Below are positions 43,703 through 53,700 of a stretch of 64,000 nucleotides of DNA, in pieces. This stretch comes from Bog-756 sp963829235 (GTDB taxonomy: Bacteria; Actinomycetota; Acidimicrobiia; Acidimicrobiales; RAAP-2), in assembly GCA_963829235.1 (NCBI GenBank), contig CAWHIF010000003.1, positions 682,001 to 746,000 of the forward strand, read 5' to 3'. The position numbers and the translations under genes were made by a program. Within the stretch, counting starts at the first letter, position 1, and every line of letters starts with the position of its first letter. A model generated the notes under the pieces. The model saw nothing but the letters and a program-made list of their open reading frames with translations, searched no databases and was not told the DNA's origin.

Positions 43703-44518
43703 TCAGTGGCCGAGCGCGGGATGGCGCCGGGCCACCATGGGGACGAGCACGCCGCGCGGTGAGAGCCACCCGGCGGCGGCCGTGAGCCGGTTGGCCAGAC
43801 CGGGAATGACCACCGCCCGGTCGGCATCCAACCCGGCGACCGCCGCCTTGGCCACATCGGCAGCCGGCAGCCACATCATCTTCGGCATGGCGCCCGCCGC
43901 CTCCTCGTCCGAGATGCCGGCCGCGGCGGCGAATCCGGTCTCCACCGGCCCCGGGCAGAGCACGGTCACCGCCACTCCCTTGCCCCGCAACTCGCCCCGG
44001 AGCGCATGGCTGTAGGAGAGCACGAAGGCCTTGCTCGCCCCATAGCCGGCCTGGCCCGGAAGCGGCTGGAAGGCCGCCGTCGACGCCACGTTGAGCACGG
44101 CGCCGCTCCGGCGCTCGACCATCCCGGGCACGAACAGGGAGCACAGATGCACCACTGCTTCGACATCGGTGCGGACCATGGCCACCTCGGCGGCCGGATC
44201 GGAGCGGTAGACCGGGCCCATGGTCGAGAATCCGGCATTGTTCACCAGCACGTTGACCGACAACGACCGGGTCTCGAGCTCGGCGGCGATTGTGCTCCGG
44301 GACGCATCGTCGGCCAGGTCGGCGACGATGACCTCGGCCCGGACACCGTGGGCGGCGGCCAGTTCGTCGGCCAGCCGGCGCAGCTTCTCCTGGCTGCGGG
44401 CCACCAGCGTGACGCCGAGCCCCCGCCCGGCGAGCAGGCGGGCGATCGCGGCGCCGATCCCGGAGGAGGCTCCGGTCACCAGGCACGTGCGATCGGGGCT
44501 GGGCGCGGGAAGGACCAT
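43703..44518 (-). CDS. Short-chain dehydrogenase/reductase
   Basis: It has 271 residues: TGASSGIGAAIA, NNAGFS, SerTyrLys as NVASTAAF and YGASKAFV, CPGPVETGF. It resembles DltE/YqjQ-type oxidoreductases. It is convergent with the SDR at 42875 with a 21-bp gap, and the two share the class but not close sequence. Confidence 0.9.
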   Translation of the reverse strand: MVLPAPSPDRTCLVTGASSGIGAAIARLLAGRGLGVTLVARSQEKLRRLADELAAAHGVRAEVIVADLADDASRSTIAAELETRSLSVNVLVNNAGFSTMGPVYRSDPAAEVAMVRTDVEAVVHLCSLFVPGMVERRSGAVLNVASTAAFQPLPGQAGYGASKAFVLSYSHALRGELRGKGVAVTVLCPGPVETGFAAAAGISDEEAAGAMPKMMWLPAADVAKAAVAGLDADRAVVIPGLANRLTAAAGWLSPRGVLVPMVARRHPALGH

Positions 44519-44590
44519 CGACAGAGCGTAGGTCTTCCCAGCAGCTCCTCCGGCGTGCCGCCGGCTCGGCCGCCTCGTCGAGCCGAGTTG

Positions 44591-45790
44591 TCAGTGCCGG
44601 CCGGGTGTGGCGTAGACGGCGCGGGCCCGGTAGCGGAGCGGCCGCTCTCCGAGCTCCTCGAGGTAGTGGGCCACCCATCCGGCAACCCGTGCCACCGTGA
44701 ACAGCGTGCGGCCCGCATCGGGCGCCATCCCCGTCGACCAGGCGATGGCGGCCATGCCGAGGTCGACGTTGGGGAGCGGGATGGAATGGGCGGCCGCCAG
44801 CTCGACGAGGGCACCGACCGTCCCGACCTGTTCGGGGGTGGCCAGCTGTTCGAACAGTTGGAGGAGCACGGAGAAGCGGGCGTCGCCGTTCTTGTAGACC
44901 GTATGTCCGAAGCCGGGGAGGATGCCCTGCCATCGGAGCGTGTCGTCGAGGGCCCGTTCGGGGCCGTCGCGCTCGGCATCGACGAGCAGCGAATAGGCGA
45001 GCTGGCTGGCTCCGCCGTGCAACGGGCCGGCGATGGTCCCGAGCCCGGCCAGCACGGCGTCGTACACGTCGGCCCGGGTGGAGGCCGCGATCCGTACCGC
45101 CACGGTCGAGGTGGCCAGCTCGTGGTCGGCCATCAGCACCATGGCGGCATTGACCGCCCGGATGACCTCCGGGGTCGGATCTGCGGTCAGGGCCGATGTC
45201 AGGCGGGCGGCCATCGAACCGGCAAGGTCCACGTCGCCGACCGCCGCAGGTGCCGGCCGACCGCCGGCCCCGGCCAGCACGTCCACCATCGAAGCCGTCA
45301 GCCGCCTGGCCGTGCGGACCACGGACTCCGGCCGAAGGTCGGCGCGCAAGGGGTCGCGGGCGCCGGCCATGACAACGGCCCAGCGGATCCGGTCGGACGG
45401 TCCGAGGTCCGGCGGCCGGCCCAAGGCCAATGGCGACCAGTCGTCAAGGTGGGGTTCCGGGTCATGGCCGTCGGTGCTCCACAGCCATTCGGCCACCTGC
45501 TCGTAACGCCAGCTGGTGGCCAGGTCGGTCGCCCGCCTGCCGCGGTAGACCGGGCCCTCGTCGGTCAGCTGGGTGATCCCGGTGGTGATGGTGACCATCC
45601 GGGTCTCGACCGCCTTGCCCTGGCGCGACCGGTGGGCCAGGCGCTCCACCTCGTCCATGTCGAACAGGCTCCGACGTCCGCTGGCCGCCCGGTGCGAGAC
45701 CAACAGGCCGCGGCTCACGTAGGCGTAGAGCGTCGACACCTTCACGCCGAGCCGGCGGGCAGCCTCATCGCTCTCCAGCATCCGCTCCAC
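44591..45790 (-). CDS. Citrate/2-methylcitrate synthase with N-terminal HTH
   Basis: It has 399 residues. Residues 1-60 are a helix-turn-helix (SDEAARRLGVKVSTLYAYVS, SGRRSLFDMDEVERL) of the type that binds DNA in MerR/excisionase proteins. The rest is citrate synthase: GPLHGGASQLAYSL, PGFGHTVYKNGDARF (active His). It lacks the large domain extensions of the housekeeping enzyme. The HTH could make it bind its own control region at 45800-45900. Such fusions occur in actinobacteria; substrate choice (oxaloacetate with acetyl- or propionyl-CoA) is not clear. Confidence 0.85.
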   Translation of the reverse strand: MERMLESDEAARRLGVKVSTLYAYVSRGLLVSHRAASGRRSLFDMDEVERLAHRSRQGKAVETRMVTITTGITQLTDEGPVYRGRRATDLATSWRYEQVAEWLWSTDGHDPEPHLDDWSPLALGRPPDLGPSDRIRWAVVMAGARDPLRADLRPESVVRTARRLTASMVDVLAGAGGRPAPAAVGDVDLAGSMAARLTSALTADPTPEVIRAVNAAMVLMADHELATSTVAVRIAASTRADVYDAVLAGLGTIAGPLHGGASQLAYSLLVDAERDGPERALDDTLRWQGILPGFGHTVYKNGDARFSVLLQLFEQLATPEQVGTVGALVELAAAHSIPLPNVDLGMAAIAWSTGMAPDAGRTLFTVARVAGWVAHYLEELGERPLRYRARAVYATPGRH

Positions 45791-45812
45791 CCGGCCATCT
45801 TAGGTGCCGATA

Positions 45813-45825
45813 TTGACTTGATCAA
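45813..45825. promoter_or_regulatory. AT-rich palindromic site between two citrate synthase genes
   Basis: TTGACTTGATCAA contains the perfect palindrome TTGATCAA (45818-45825). It lies in the 128-bp divergent gap and is the only A+T-rich patch. It is a candidate site for the HTH of the citrate synthase encoded at its left. Confidence 0.45.
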
Positions 45826-45918
45826 CATTTACAGGCGCAGCCACGGGCGTCACACTGGTGGGAGCGAACCGATCAAGACCAGACCAGGGCGGATGGTCCG
45901 CCCGGACGAGGAGAACCC

Positions 45919-47436
45919 ATGGCCACCGCCGTACAGGAGCTGATGTCGTCCCCCCCGGTCACCTGCGACGTCGACGCGTCGTTGACCGAGGCCACCTTCT
46001 TGATGAACAGCCGCCAGATCGGGTCGGTGGTGGTGACCGACGGGCCCGCCATCGCCGGCATCCTCACCGAACGGGATCTCCTCCGGGCCGCAGCCACCCG
46101 GGCCGATCCGCGGTCCGATTCGGTGCGGCGCTGGATGACCGCCGACCCGGACGTCCTCAGCCCCGATGACGAGGTGGTCGAGGCGTGGTCCGGGCTGACC
46201 CATCACCAGTACCGGCATCTCCCCGTCGTGGACGACGGCCGACTGGTCGGCGTGGTCTCCATCCGCGATCTGCTGACGGTGGCGCAGATCCGGCCGGCCG
46301 ACGAGGTCAGCGCCGATGTTCCCCGCGGGCTCGAAGGTGTGGTCGTGGCCGAGACGTCGGTGGGCGACGTCCGCGGCAGGGAAGGGTTCTTCCACTACCG
46401 CCAGTACTCGGCCACCGAGTTGGCTGCCAAACGATCGCTCGAGGACGTCTGGAAGCTGCTCTTCGACGGCGAACTGCCCGACCGGGCCGGATCGGAGCGG
46501 TTCACCGACGAGACGGCCGGCCTGCGCAGTATCCCCGACGGGCTGGCCGAGATGCTCCCCACTCTGGCCACCATGGGCACCCCGCTCGACGTCCTGCGCA
46601 CCGGTGTCTCCATCCTGGGCGCCGAACTCGGTTGGCGCCCCACCCACGACATCGACCACGACGAATTGAGGTCACAGGCCCTGCGCCTCTGCGCCGTCGT
46701 CCCCACTCTGTTGACCGCGGTGTTCCGGCTACAGCAGGGCAAGGAGCCGGTCCCGCCCCGTGACGATCTCGGGTACGCCGCCAACTACCTGTGGATGCTC
46801 CTCGGGCGGGAGGCCCCGGCCGCCCATGTGCGGGCCATCGAGGAGTATCTGGTGCTCACCATCGACCACGGATTCAATGCATCCACCTTCACGGCCCGGG
46901 TGATCACGTCCACGGGTGCCGACCTGGCCGCATCTGTCGTCGGGGCCATCGGGGCGCTGTCAGGACCGCTGCACGGAGGCGCACCCAGCCGTGCCCTGGC
47001 CATGCTCGACTCGATCGGAACGCCGGACCGGGCGGAGCCGTGGATCCGCGACGCGGTCACCCGCGGCGACCGGATCATGGGGTTCGGCCATCGCGTCTAC
47101 AAGACGGATGACCCGAGGTCGGTCTTCTTGCGGGACGTGGCCCGGAGCCTCGGCGGTGACCTCGTCGACTTCGCGGAGGAGGTCGAACGGACGACGGTCG
47201 ACGTGCTGGCCGAGCTCAAGCCGGGGCGCCAGCTCTACACCAACGTCGAGTTCTTCGCCGGCGTGGTGATGCACACCTGTGGCATACCCCGCGAGATGTT
47301 CACCCCGACCTTCGCCTCCAGCCGCACCATCGGCTGGGCCACCCACGTGATGGAGCAGGCCGCCGACAACCGCCTGATCCGTCCGGCGGCGCGCTACGCC
47401 GGTCCTCCCCCGCCCCAGCCGGTGCCCACCGTCTGA
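45919..47436 (+). CDS. CBS-domain pair fused to citrate synthase
   Basis: It has 505 residues. Residues 1-125 are two CBS motifs (VTCDVDASLTEATFLMNSRQ ... ITERDLL-like, DEVVEAWSGLTHHQYRHLPVVDDGRLVGVVSIRDLL). The rest is citrate synthase with GPLHGGAPSRAL, MGFGHRVYKTDDPR (catalytic His) and NVEFFAGVVM. CBS pairs bind adenine nucleotides, so activity may respond to ATP/AMP or NADH levels. ATG 45919 follows GAGGAGAACCC. It is divergent from the HTH-fused enzyme. Confidence 0.88.
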   Translation: MATAVQELMSSPPVTCDVDASLTEATFLMNSRQIGSVVVTDGPAIAGILTERDLLRAAATRADPRSDSVRRWMTADPDVLSPDDEVVEAWSGLTHHQYRHLPVVDDGRLVGVVSIRDLLTVAQIRPADEVSADVPRGLEGVVVAETSVGDVRGREGFFHYRQYSATELAAKRSLEDVWKLLFDGELPDRAGSERFTDETAGLRSIPDGLAEMLPTLATMGTPLDVLRTGVSILGAELGWRPTHDIDHDELRSQALRLCAVVPTLLTAVFRLQQGKEPVPPRDDLGYAANYLWMLLGREAPAAHVRAIEEYLVLTIDHGFNASTFTARVITSTGADLAASVVGAIGALSGPLHGGAPSRALAMLDSIGTPDRAEPWIRDAVTRGDRIMGFGHRVYKTDDPRSVFLRDVARSLGGDLVDFAEEVERTTVDVLAELKPGRQLYTNVEFFAGVVMHTCGIPREMFTPTFASSRTIGWATHVMEQAADNRLIRPAARYAGPPPPQPVPTV

Positions 47437-47439
47437 AGG

Positions 47440-47946
47440 TCAGTCTGCAGGGGCGTCCATCCGGGGAAGGATGCCGGGGGCGGCGATGGGCCGCTCCTCG
47501 ACCCACTGGAGATGGAGCTCACGTCGGGCGAACCTCCATCCCGAGTCGGTGGACCGGTAGGTATCGTGGTAGCGGATGAACCAGACCGTGTCGGTCCCGC
47601 CTCCGCTACGGCCCTCTGGCGCGGATGCATGGTGGGCCACGCACAGCACCGTCCCGGTGGCGGTCGTTCCGTCCAGGACGTAGCGGTGATCGGACATCTG
47701 GTGGAATGTCCGGGTGTAGACCCGGAGGCCGTCCGGCACCCGGCGCAGGGAGTCGTAGCCGGTCCGGGTGATCACCGGCCGGAGTTCTTCGGGGAAGTTC
47801 GGGACCACCAGCTCACCGTCGGCCACGAACAGTCCGGCGAACCGCTCGCCGTCACGATCGTCGGCCGCGGCCCCGTACTCCGTGGACAGCGACCGCAGTT
47901 CCTCGATGACCGAAGGGTGATCGAAAGGCGGGGCGGCCGCGGTCAC
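47440..47946 (-). CDS. SnoaL/NTF2-like small cone-fold protein
   Basis: It has 168 residues: a start helix (EELRSLSTEYGAAADDRDGERFAGLF), then VPNFPEELR and HQMSDHRYVLDG strands, ending in WRFARRELHLQWVE. This fits the SnoaL/NTF2 family of polyketide cyclases, dehydratases and hydroxylase small subunits. It overlaps the F420-type gene by 4 bp and may share its pathway. Function unknown. Confidence 0.75.
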   Translation of the reverse strand: MTAAAPPFDHPSVIEELRSLSTEYGAAADDRDGERFAGLFVADGELVVPNFPEELRPVITRTGYDSLRRVPDGLRVYTRTFHQMSDHRYVLDGTTATGTVLCVAHHASAPEGRSGGGTDTVWFIRYHDTYRSTDSGWRFARRELHLQWVEERPIAAPGILPRMDAPAD

Positions 47947-48851
47947 GGACGGTCGGCACCTCGGCCGGCGGGTTCCATCCCGAACTTTTCGGCGAAGGCC
48001 GACATCTCGTCGTGGATTTGAGCCAGGTCATCGGTCATCGAGGTCGAGACGACGAGACGGACCGCCCCAGCCGACCGGGCCTCGTCGATGTCCTGCTCCG
48101 AGGTGGTCGGGAGATACCCGGACAGGGTCAGGTCGATGGTGGCCGGGTCGCGCCCGGCCTCCTCGGCCGACTGGCGGAGCTGGGCCATCCGCACCTCCAG
48201 ATCCGCTGACGCCAGCCCCAACGGCTGGAACCCGTCTCCGAAGCGCCCGGCCCGCCGGGCCGCCGCCTCGCTGTGCCCGCCTATGTGGATGGGCACACCG
48301 CCCGGTTGCACCGGCTTGGGAAACGAGTGGGCGTGCCGGAACGAGAAGAACTCACCGGAAAAGTCGGCCCCCGAAGGTCCCGAGTCGGACCACAGCGCGC
48401 GCATGGCGGCGATGGTCTCGTCGGTGCGCCGGCCCCGGCTGCGCGGGTCGGCTCCGGTGGCCCGGAGCTCCTCGTCCATCCATCCCACCCCTACGCACAT
48501 CCGCACACGGCCGGCGGACAGGACGTCGACGGTGGCGATCCTCTTGGCCAGGACCACCGGATGGTGGTTGGGAAGTACCAGTACGCCGGTGGCCAATCCG
48601 AGGTGCTCGGTCACGCCGGCCAGATAGGCCAGGAGATCGAGCGGGTCGGGGATCCGGCAGTCGTCGGGCAGCGGCATCTTCCCCGAAGCCGCATACGGGT
48701 AGGTGCTCTGGTAGTCGGACACGACCACCGCGTGCTCCACCAGGACGACGGACTCGAAACCGCACTCCTCTGCGTGGCGGGCGAACGAGGTCATCCATGC
48801 AGGGTCGGCGGTGACCCCTGAACGGACCGGAGGGATGATCCCGAATTGCAT
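47943..48851 (-). CDS. F420-dependent luciferase-like (LLM) oxidoreductase
   Basis: It has 302 residues. GFESVVLVEHAVV, LGLATGVLVLPNHHPVVLAK, RVRMCVGVGWMDEELRATG and PIHIGGHSEAAARRAGRFGDG are the typical LLM segments (the last is the cofactor pocket). F420 use is inferred from the family in actinobacteria. ATG 48851 is preceded by an in-frame GTG at 48863. It is the first gene of a unit with the SnoaL-like gene. Confidence 0.85.
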   Translation of the reverse strand: MQFGIIPPVRSGVTADPAWMTSFARHAEECGFESVVLVEHAVVVSDYQSTYPYAASGKMPLPDDCRIPDPLDLLAYLAGVTEHLGLATGVLVLPNHHPVVLAKRIATVDVLSAGRVRMCVGVGWMDEELRATGADPRSRGRRTDETIAAMRALWSDSGPSGADFSGEFFSFRHAHSFPKPVQPGGVPIHIGGHSEAAARRAGRFGDGFQPLGLASADLEVRMAQLRQSAEEAGRDPATIDLTLSGYLPTTSEQDIDEARSAGAVRLVVSTSMTDDLAQIHDEMSAFAEKFGMEPAGRGADRP

Positions 48852-49183
48852 GACCTGGCTCACTTTCGTCGATGCCCGATGACGGACCCGTTCCGGACCT
48901 GCCCTCCGACGGCCTGGTCGGCCGGGCCCAGCCGGGCCGCCCGTGAGCTTACTTAGCGGCGGAGCTGGCGCCAGAGGAGTCGGTTACCATGACCCGGGGC
49001 GGCGGCAAGATCGACTCCCGGCTCGACCGACCCGACATGTTCGGGGAACGACCTCCGGTCATTGGCGACCCTGTAAGGTCGCAGAGTGGACGTCGTCGAT
49101 GCACGTTGACCGGTGCCGTGATCGGCCCATGCGACGTCCACCGGCCCCATCGGACGGTCTGTCGGCTGAGCGCGGAGTGACGC
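48852..49183. other. Intergenic stretch without recognised genes
   Basis: This 330-bp gap separates the F420-type gene and the membrane protein, which diverge. No tRNA, DosR-type box, repeat or credible ORF is seen. Confidence 0.5.
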
Positions 49184-50005
49184 GTGGCGACTGATCAGGC
49201 CGCCGTCAGGCTCCCGGCGACGCTGCGGGAGGCGGTGACGGCGCAGATCGCCCTGACCCTCGAGCCACCCTACGAAGGGGTGATCACCGTGGCGGTCAAC
49301 GGCGCCCTCATGACCTCCGCCTGGTTCTTCCTGCCTCTGGCGTTGCGCGACGACGTGTTCACGTTGCATGGCCCGCTGGCCTTCGCGCTGGTGCTCGCCG
49401 CCTGGATGTACTCCGACGTGCCGGCAACCAACGTGCTCGGTCCGGATGCCCGCAGGGTCATAGCCGCAATCGACGACCCGGTGATGTTCCGGCGATTGCT
49501 GTACGCCAAGAACATCGTCCTGTGGGCGTTGGTCACTCCGGTCTGTTCGGTGGTGGCAGTGATCGTCGGGCTCTTGAACCAGGATCTGTTGTCGATCCTG
49601 TACACCATCGTGTGGATCGGCGTCGTGCCATTCGGCGCCCTGGGCATCTCGGCGTGGGTGGGAATCGTCTTTCCCTACCATCCGATGCCCCTGCGCGTCC
49701 GTTGGGAGCACCGGCGCCCACTGCTACGGATGTTGGTGCGGTGGATAGCGCTGGCCGTCACCCCGTACGGTCTGGTTCCCGTGCTGGCCGGATTGCTCAT
49801 GGTGCCGTCACTGCTTCTGTGGGGATTCACGTCGAAACATGGCCTGACCCAGAGGTTGCCCGACCGCGACCTCGGATGGGGTGTGGCCCTGGCCTGTGCC
49901 ATCTCCGTCGTGTGCTCTGTGGGAGGTCATCATCTGGGCGGGCGGCTGGCCCGGCGCCGCCGGACCAAGCTCGTGGCCTTCCTGGCCGACCCGCTGAGCG
50001 GCTGA
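49184..50005 (+). CDS. Hypothetical membrane protein, 273 residues
   Basis: It starts at GTG 49184. About six membrane helices are seen (for example TVAVNGALMTSAWFFLPLAL, FALVLAAWMYSDV, VLWALVTPVCSVVAVIVGLL, ILYTIVWIGVVPFGALGI, ALAVTPYGLVPVLAGLL, LACAISVVCSVGG). The cytosolic parts are Arg-rich. No transport or enzyme motif is recognised. Confidence 0.7.
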   Translation: MATDQAAVRLPATLREAVTAQIALTLEPPYEGVITVAVNGALMTSAWFFLPLALRDDVFTLHGPLAFALVLAAWMYSDVPATNVLGPDARRVIAAIDDPVMFRRLLYAKNIVLWALVTPVCSVVAVIVGLLNQDLLSILYTIVWIGVVPFGALGISAWVGIVFPYHPMPLRVRWEHRRPLLRMLVRWIALAVTPYGLVPVLAGLLMVPSLLLWGFTSKHGLTQRLPDRDLGWGVALACAISVVCSVGGHHLGGRLARRRRTKLVAFLADPLSG

Positions 50006-50055
50006 CCAAGCGGGGCACTCCGGGACGGCCCGGGGGGCCCGTGCGGCGGCAGTGG

Positions 50056-50715
50056 CTAGCGGTGGGCGCCCGATCCGTCGCCGAAGAACGTGAACATGGT
50101 CCGGTTCGGGTCGAACGGCAGCGGGGGCGCCACCAGTCGATGCGTCCCCACGCTGAAGAACGTTCCCTCCTCCGTGTCGAAGGCGACTTCCTCGAAGCCG
50201 GCGTCTTCGAACCATACCCGGATGGAGGGCGTCAGATCGGGCTCGAGCCGGTGCCGGGTCCAGATGACGGCTCCCCCGGTCGCCATCAGGCCCGGGAGCA
50301 TCCTCACGGTGGTGCGAACGTCCTCGTCGCTGACGTTTCCGAACACGCCGCAGGCCATCACGATGTCGGCAGGAACGGCACCGGTGTACGCAGCGGTTTG
50401 GGATGCATCTCCCTGTCGGATCTCGACATGGGTGAGTCCGAGCTCATCGGCCGCCGATCGCGCCTGATCGGTCAGCCGGACATCGAGCTCGACGAGGCGA
50501 GCGTGCACATCGTCACGCCGTTGATGGTCAGCCAGGACTCCGATGACGTCGCGTCCTTGTCCGGCGCACAGGCTGACGAGCTGGATCCGGCCAGGTGGGC
50601 ACTGGTCGAGCAGCTGTCCAAGTCTCTTCTGGACGATGGAGAGCCGCCGGCTCAGAAAGGAGGTGGGGTCCTCATACGATTCGTGCCACCTGACCCAATG
50701 CCCCTCATAGGCCAT
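50056..50715 (-). CDS. Class I SAM-dependent methyltransferase
   Basis: It has 219 residues: LVSLCAGQGRDVIGVL (motif I), ARLVELDVRLTDQAR, EIRQGDASQ, VMACGVFGNVSDED and WTRHRLEPDL. It is not closely related to the methyltransferase at 40664. The substrate is unknown. Confidence 0.82.
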   Translation of the reverse strand: MAYEGHWVRWHESYEDPTSFLSRRLSIVQKRLGQLLDQCPPGRIQLVSLCAGQGRDVIGVLADHQRRDDVHARLVELDVRLTDQARSAADELGLTHVEIRQGDASQTAAYTGAVPADIVMACGVFGNVSDEDVRTTVRMLPGLMATGGAVIWTRHRLEPDLTPSIRVWFEDAGFEEVAFDTEEGTFFSVGTHRLVAPPLPFDPNRTMFTFFGDGSGAHR

Positions 50716-50757
50716 GCTCGAAAACGTAGCAGGACCCTCGCCGGCGACGCCGGGCCG

Positions 50758-53700
50758 TTATCGGCTCAGGGACCGCATCTCGAAGGCGGACCTGACCCGT
50801 TCCAGTTCCGATTCCACCTCCTTGAGAATCACCTCGTCGCGGGACGAAGAACCCGGCCCGTCGTCCGCGCCAAACGTCGAGCACAAGCGGGACAACTCGG
50901 TGGCGCCCAAGTTCGCGCTGGACCCGCACAGATTGTGGGCCGTTCGGCTCACTGCTTCCGAGTCGGCATCGGCAACAGCTCGGCGGAGCTCCACGATGCG
51001 ACATTCGGCATCGGCCAGGAACTGGGTGGCCAACCGACTGATGAGATCCTCCCCGGCCGACTCGCCGAGGCGCTCCAACTGATCGAGGACGTTGAGGTTC
51101 AGCGCAGGTACCAGCGATCGAACGGGACCGACGGCACTGTCGACGTCTTCGGGATCGGAGGCATCCCCGGACGCTGACCGTCTGCGGGGCCAGTGGGTCA
51201 ACGCCTCGGCAATTGACTTCAGACTGAAGGGAATGGCGATCAGATCGTCCATCCCGGCTGTCGTGCATCGCTGCTCATCGGCGGGGGCAAGAGACTCGGT
51301 GATGGCGATGATCGGGGTCCGGCGGGATGCTCCCTTCAGACGACGGATCTCATCGGTCGCCTGGTAGCCGCCCCGGGTGGGCAGGTTGCAATCGATGAAG
51401 ATGGCCCGGTACGGCCGGAGGATTGCCGCCGCCACCGCCGCCTCTCCGTCGGAGACTGCGTCGACCTCGTGACCCAGTTTCTCGAACATCGCCCGCGCGA
51501 TTCGCTGGCTGATCGGATTGTCCTGGGCCATCAGGATGCAGTTGTTGGCCGTCTGCCCGATCGGGTGGGTTCGGACAAGGGTCGGATCGATGACCGTCAT
51601 GCCGTCAGCACCATCATCTCCAGACGGGATGGCGGCGAGGTCGTCGCGTCGGCGGCGGCGCGGCGGCAGGCCTCCCGCCACCACCCGCTGCGCCAACTCA
51701 AGCCGCAGCTCCTCGAAGGCGTCCTCGATCTCCCCGAAATCGTCCTGAGCCCTCGATTGCAGATCGGCGGCGGACCTCTGTCGGAGGACACGGCACGCCT
51801 GAGGGAGCCGCCTTCCACCCAACTGGGCGCTGCTCGTCTGGATCGCGCCGGCATGGCGACCGACATCAGGCGCCTTGTCGGCCTCCAGCGCGCTTTTCAG
51901 CTCCGCGATCCGCCACTCCGAGTCGTAGATGAACTGGCCAACGAGCTCGGCGACGAAGTTCTCCTCGTAGAGGTGACCGAGATCACAAACCTCATCGAAG
52001 TGAGCTCGATCGAGAACAAGAGCGTCAATGGTCTCTGCCCCACCGACCAGGGTCTCGCCCGACACCTGCGGACGATGGCTCATCGAAGCGGCCACGAGGT
52101 CCAAGAGGGCATCCTTCTTGACCGGTTTGGCCAAATAGCTATCCATGCCCGAGGCCAGACAGAGATCCCGGTCCTCCGAGCGCGCCCCGGCCGTCATGGC
52201 CACGATGGGTGTGTGGCCCGAGGTGCCCTCGGCAGCCCTGATGGCGGCCGTCGCCTCGTATCCGCTCAACTCAGGCATCTGGCAGTCCATCAGTATGAGG
52301 TCGTAGCGCTGCGATCTGTGCGCCTCCACGGCAGCTGCCCCGTCGAGCACGGTGTCCACCTGATAACCGGCCCACGAGAGCATGGCCACGGCCACCTCCC
52401 GATTGACCAGATTGTCCTCGGCCAGAAGGATGCGCCCGACTTTGGATCCGGCGACCGTTTCCTGCGACGGTGCCGGCTGGGCAACACCGTCCGCGACATT
52501 CAGGGCTGCATACAGGCAGTCCTTCAGGTTACCGGCATGGACGGGTTTCGAGAGCACGGCGCAGAATCCGACAGCCTCGGGATTGTCCACGTCCTGGCGC
52601 CAGGCCAGGTCGGTCATGAGCACCAACGCGGTGGTCGATGTGGCATCGGCGGTGATCACGTCCTTGAGCTCGATTCCACCCATACCCGGCATGCACCGAT
52701 CGAGAAGAGCAATGGCAAAGGGCGCCCCATCTGCAGTCGCATCCTGCATCGCGGCCAGAGCGGTCTGACTGCCGTCGACGGCCGTGACGGCCATACCCCA
52801 TCCGACGAGATGCTCGGAGAGCACGGCGCGCTGCGAGGCGTTGTCGTCCACGACCAGCACCGAATGCCCGGCGAGATCGGGATGGACTGAAGCAGATCCA
52901 CAGGCGTCCCAGGTGGTCGCGCAGGCAGGAATAGTGAACCAGAAGGTACTCCCCTCACCGAGGCGGCTGGTCACACCGAAGTCGCCTCCCATGAGCGTGA
53001 CCAGGTGGGCGGTGATGGCCAAGCCGAGCCCTGTTCCTCCGAACTCCCGAAATGTCGTCGGGTCGGCTTGGACGAATGGCTGGAAGATCACCCCAATCTT
53101 CTCGGGTTCAATCCCATCTCCGGTGTCGCGGACCTCGAATCGCAGCATGGACGCGCCTTCGACCTCGGGCTCCGAGGCGCGGATGACCACTTCACCCGAC
53201 CGGGTGAATTTGACGGCGTTGTCAACCAGGTTCATCAGGACCTGGCGCAGGCGGCCGGCGTCCCCTTTCACCACATCCGGAACCGATGCCTCGACGACCC
53301 CGACCAGTTCGATGCCCTTCGACTGGGCCGAGCTGGCCAGCAGGTCTGCAACGTCATCGACAACAGAGCGCAGAGCGAAGTCGTCATGGGCGATGGTGAG
53401 CATGCCGGCCTCGACCTTCGAGAAGTCGAGGATGTCATTGATGATGGTGAGGAGCGCCTCCCCCGAGTTGCGGACCGTCTGCGCATAGTCACGCTGGCGA
53501 GGATCGAGATCGGTCTCCAGGAGAAGGTCTGTCATTCCGATGACCCCGTTCATCGGGGTCCGGATCTCGTGGCTCATATTGGCCAGAAAATCCGACTTCA
53601 GCCGGGAAGCCCTGGCGGCCGTATCCCGAGCGCTGGACATGGCCGCTTCCGCCTCGGCCTCAGCGGTGACGTCGGCGACGATCCCGATCAGTCCGGCCCT

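Noticed and set aside
48943..49194. Small gene or RNA gene in the gap before the membrane protein
   Set aside because: The frame is Arg-rich with no ribosome site; no cloverleaf or T-loop consensus was found.
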